A stretch of DNA of 15,483 nt from contig JBILTM010000121.1 in NCBI GenBank assembly GCA_044371545.1, positions 1 to 15,483 of the forward strand. Reading direction: 5' to 3'. The stretch is from UBA4615 sp044371545 (lineage in GTDB: Bacteria > Pseudomonadota > Gammaproteobacteria > Burkholderiales > Burkholderiaceae_E). Of the stretch, positions 14,301 through 15,483 are shown piece after piece (positions within the stretch are counted from its first letter, which is position 1; each line of letters starts with the position of its first letter). The notes under the pieces are model-generated. The model searched no databases and had not been told where the DNA came from. It saw only the letters and a list, made by a program, of their open reading frames with translations. The position numbers and the translations under genes were made by a program.

Positions 14301-15483
14301 TGCACGAGCCCGCGGAGATGGGTTGGGTCGTGGTCCACCACGGCGTTGAACAGTGAAGCGGTCAACCAGGCGGTGTCCACGGCACCGTCACGGATCGTTC
14401 GAGCCAGGCCCGGCCCGGTCGGTACTGCCTCGGGATGCAGCACGCAGCAGCCGCCATTCAGCAGCGGGCCCCAGATCTCCAGGGTCGACGCATCGAAACC
14501 GAGGGGCGCCGCCTGCAGCATCCGGGTGTCCGGTCCGATCGTCACGTATCGCGCGCCGCAGACGAGCCTGATGATCGAACGGTGGCGGATCTCGACGCCC
14601 TTCGGCCGTCCGGTCGAGCCGGACGTGTACATCAGGTACGCGGGGCGGTCGGGGTCCGGGGCCACGGTCGTCGATCCGGGCGAAGGTGGTGATCCGGAGC
14701 CGATCTCGGGTAGGGATGGATCGATCGCCAGGTTCGCATTCGCGAAGGATCCGGGGGCACCTGCGTCGACGATCGCGACGCGCGCATCGGCGTCGGCGAC
14801 CATGAAGGCGATGCGTTCCCTCGGCCAGCCGGGATCGATCGGAAGATACGCGGCACCGGCCCGCATCACCGCGAGCATTGCAGCAAGCGCGCCTGGGCCG
14901 CGTGGCAACACGAGCGCAACGACCGATCCGGGCCCAACGCCGATGTCGGCAAGACGGGTCGCGAGAAGCCACGAGGCCGCGTCGAGTTCGGCGTACGTCA
15001 GCGAACGTCCGACACCGCACACGGCGATGGCTGCAGGGCGTTCCCGCACCTGGATCGCGAACGTCTCCGGGACCGTCAGTGGACCGTTCCATCCCCATGG
15101 GGCCGGCACTTCGAACGCCGCGACCGCACTCGGATCCCAACCGGACACCGTGAGCAAGTCGGCAACGTCCATCGACGGGTCGGAGAGCATCGCCTCCAGT
15201 GTCGATGCACTGGCATTCGCGATCGCCGCCGCGCGGGCCTCGTCGGCGGGCCCGCCCGCCATGCGCACCCGCAGACGGCAGCGGGAGAGGTCGATGTCCA
15301 CGACGAGTTGTTCGGCATCAGGCCCGTCGCGTCGAAGCGACAGCACCGACGAACGTATTTCGATACCGCCGGAGCGGTGCGTGGCACCGCGTACTCCGGC
15401 GAGTCCGGACGCAACGACGAGCTCGGCGTCGTCGAGCCACGACCGGACGCTCCCTTCCGTCGGGATGCGGACGCTCAGGCTCG
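8339..15483 (-). CDS. hybrid NRPS-PKS megasynthase, (C)-A-T-KS-AT-ACP-aminotransferase, N-terminus beyond window
   Basis: The frame is open to the window edge, giving at least 2380 residues (numbered here from the edge). Residues 1-133 resemble the end of a condensation domain. A lies about 134-628 (YLMYTSGSTGRPKGV, 283-296; NGK Lys621), T about 645-715 (LGGTS, Ser678), KS about 745-1172 (TACSTS Cys916, EAHGTA His1052, GNVGH His1092) and AT about 1266-1565 (GHSIGE Ser1358; HAFH 1454-1457, the malonyl-type motif). ACP lies about 1650-1731 (GLDS Ser1688). A Pro/Ala-rich linker follows, then a class III PLP aminotransferase about 1915-2335 (TYGKVIGGG, Lys2166), of the glutamate-1-semialdehyde aminotransferase type used in microcystin McyE and iturin-family synthetases to make beta-amino acids. 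There is no KR or DH, so the beta-ketone is left for transamination. The A pocket reads DALWLGGTFK, nearest to a valine code I recall (DAFWIGGTFK). A GTG at 15346 could be mistaken for the start, but coding sequence continues upstream. The stop at 8339 overlaps the next ATG. The upstream promoter is outside the window. Confidence 0.95.
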   Translation of the reverse strand, partial: SLSVRIPTEGSVRSWLDDAELVVASGLAGVRGATHRSGGIEIRSSVLSLRRDGPDAEQLVVDIDLSRCRLRVRMAGGPADEARAAAIANASASTLEAMLSDPSMDVADLLTVSGWDPSAVAAFEVPAPWGWNGPLTVPETFAIQVRERPAAIAVCGVGRSLTYAELDAASWLLATRLADIGVGPGSVVALVLPRGPGALAAMLAVMRAGAAYLPIDPGWPRERIAFMVADADARVAIVDAGAPGSFANANLAIDPSLPEIGSGSPPSPGSTTVAPDPDRPAYLMYTSGSTGRPKGVEIRHRSIIRLVCGARYVTIGPDTRMLQAAPLGFDASTLEIWGPLLNGGCCVLHPEAVPTGPGLARTIRDGAVDTAWLTASLFNAVVDHDPTHLRGLVQLLVGGEALSVPHVRRAIAALRDTTLINGYGPTECTTFAATYAIPDDLPAEATSVPIGRPITGTVARVLDGAMRRLPVGVVGELCLGGDGLASRYLNLPELTAERFVADPYGQPGDRLYRTGDLARWRSDGLLEYIGRRDDQVKIRGYRVEPGEVEAALAKLSGVRACAVVVRHDPGLGPRLFAYAVPERAPLDASAIRETLGRSLPAWMVPAGIVEVDTLPMTANGKLDRAALPPPPASRPTLRQHYVEPVGDTERVVASVFADTIGLDRVGALDGFFDLGGTSLAAVAVAQRLELRTGRTVPASTFFDDPTPRGIARAIDASTIAQDADPQTETRATESEGTSRGIEGDLAIAIVGMSARLPGAADLDAFWTMLDGGVDGIRRFDDEDLDPSIPRALRDDATYVRARGVIDGVEGFDAAFFGMSANEADLTDPQQRVMLELCWTCLEHAGHVPDQRDLKIGVFAGVYNATYFRHHVLSHPGRVERMGEFQAMLANEKDYVATRIAHRLDLTGPAISVFTACSTSLVAIAQAVDALRLRRCDLALAGGAAVTCPPESGYLYQEGSMLSPDGRTRPFSADAAGTVFSDGAAVVLLRRLSDALADGDTIHAVIRGVAVNNDGGGKASFTAPSVAGQVEVIRAAHRDAAIDAGTIEYVEAHGTATPLGDPVEVEALNRAFGLSTRPRARVLLGSVKGNVGHTVMAAGAAGLIKTVLAMRHDRIPATLHFDAPNPRIPFGAGPFEVAGTPRPWPRGTEPRWAGISAFGVGGTNAHVVISDPPPRRRAPQPAATRVIRVSARTPTALSASVDALADWLERTPDSDIADVEFTLHAGRSAFAHRVAIVADDARGAIEAMRDAGHEFRVEDCIDEHVPAPVLLFPGQGAQYVGMGTALYGSDPVIRRVIDACADAMHDDLGFDLRERLVGASRTELAATSLTQPALFALELALATRWVERGIRPAALVGHSIGEFAAAALAGVMSLEDAARLVVLRGSLMQRLPAGRMLAIRAAAGSIGPRLPHDVAIASVNAPGACVVAGPNESVERLAHALQGDSIPCSMLDTSHAFHSPMMDPVVAPFREAFAKVALRPPSMPIVSTATGARLSDAQAVDPGYWATHLRTSVLFSQAVSTLVDMPGSVFIECGPRAGLSALVRQHRPATGRQARALASLGDAPELERSRLALAEARLWTLGVDLEAERGERMRIPLPTYPFERTRHWLDANPAPVPAHTSDRTANVDSMPPASNPSPDNLEVQSMSAAADSRVPELVARLRTLITDVSGIDVADADPNAPFVELGLDSLTLTQVALQVKNTFKAPVTFRQLMEKHRTLDALARCLDEQLPGGRIASPPAADASPAVATQPPSMARSLPVSTVDIGGALPPPGTARPPADSTAADPLRELIRQQLELMKQQLALLGALPPAAGAVPTGSPSAPSAVAPTGASRAQPAPAAAATSPTPVTPPATSATPETDDASAVQRYDVKKAFGAIARIHTSSADALSDTQRARLDAFIRRYVDRTRASKAHAATHRPHLADPRVVNGFRPLLKEIVYQIVVERSSGARVWDIDGNEYVDVLNGFGMSLFGWQPPFVTEALRKQIDAGYEIGPQHPLAGEVARLVCEMTGFDRAGLCNTGSEAVMGALRIARTVTGRSLMVSFAGAYHGIFDEVVVRGTRTLRTIPAAPGIMPNAGANVLVLDYGTPESARIVRERADEIAAVLVEPVQSRRPDFQPREFLHELRDITSKSGSALVFDEVVTGFRAHPGGVQALFGIRADMATYGKVIGGGLPIGVIAGKRAWMDALDGGAWQYGDDSIPTVGVTYFAGTFVRHPLALAAAHASLRYMREQGPELQASLTTRTAAMCDELNAYCREVGAPIELRHFASVWRMVFTEEHPLQDLLFPMMRSRGIHVLDNFPCFMTTAHSDQDVAMIKKAFRESIAELQEGRFLPGVHPSMPVALDASKPPVPGARLGRDGNGQPAWFIPNPDAPGKYMRLR
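9880..10290 (-). other. low-complexity Pro/Ala/Ser linker between ACP and aminotransferase
   Basis: About 135 codons of the megasynthase, rich in Pro, Ala, Ser and Thr, separate the ACP from the aminotransferase. Within it is one short helix-prone, Gln/Leu-rich segment (LRELIRQQLELMKQQLALL, encoded near 10069-10126) flanked by disordered sequence. Such flexible tethers let a carrier reach a tailoring domain. The amphipathic segment could be a small dimerisation or docking helix. Confidence 0.6.

Noticed and set aside
15344..15346. GTG as start codon of the megasynthase
   Set aside because: The same frame stays open to the window edge, and the sequence on both sides of the GTG reads as one continuous condensation-like domain end, so the gene begins outside the window.

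Overview
The window is the downstream part of a hybrid non-ribosomal peptide / polyketide biosynthetic gene cluster in a high-GC bacterium. Most third codon positions are G or C and the genes are packed into overlapping units. The NRPS/PKS chains, an exosortase-cluster-type pair of alpha/beta hydrolases, and a TIGR04325-type methyltransferase fragment together suggest a Pseudomonadota (beta- or gammaproteobacterial) host. That taxonomic guess is inference; there is no rRNA or housekeeping gene to fix it.

Layout, read in the direction of transcription (minus strand, right to left). (1) 15483-8339: a megasynthase open at the right edge, with the order [end of a condensation-like domain]-A-T-KS-AT-ACP-aminotransferase. 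(2) 8342-3360: a second NRPS, C-A-T-C-T, with no A domain in its last module and no thioesterase. (3) 3337-2555: an alpha/beta hydrolase-like protein with Arg where the nucleophile should be. (4) 2558-1674: an alpha/beta hydrolase-fold protein with Cys at the nucleophile elbow. (5) 1677-571: a polytopic membrane protein. Three of the four junctions are ATGA stop/start overlaps. The fourth is a 22-nt gap bridged by a 9-codon micro-ORF that itself begins and ends with ATGA overlaps. One transcript starting outside the window is therefore likely. A plus-strand TIGR04325-type methyltransferase fragment (113-574) converges on the membrane gene, and the two stop codons share one CTAG. The first 112 bases hold perhaps the last codons of another plus-strand gene and a small hairpin.

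Proposed joint function (inference): the first A domain loads an amino acid. The KS-AT-ACP module adds malonate (HAFH motif in the AT) and leaves a beta-ketone, because no KR is present. The PLP aminotransferase domain turns this into a beta-amine, giving a beta,gamma-diamino acyl unit if A1 activates an alpha-amino acid. The C domain of the second protein joins this to a second residue, predicted by specificity code to be glycine. The final C-T module has no A domain, so its carrier must be charged in trans. The Cys-type alpha/beta hydrolase two genes downstream is an attractive candidate for that acyl shuttle, by analogy with SyrC and CmaE. This pairing is the most interesting lead in the window. 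No thioesterase, phosphopantetheinyl transferase, regulator, transporter of a known class, RNA gene, CRISPR array or insertion sequence was seen.
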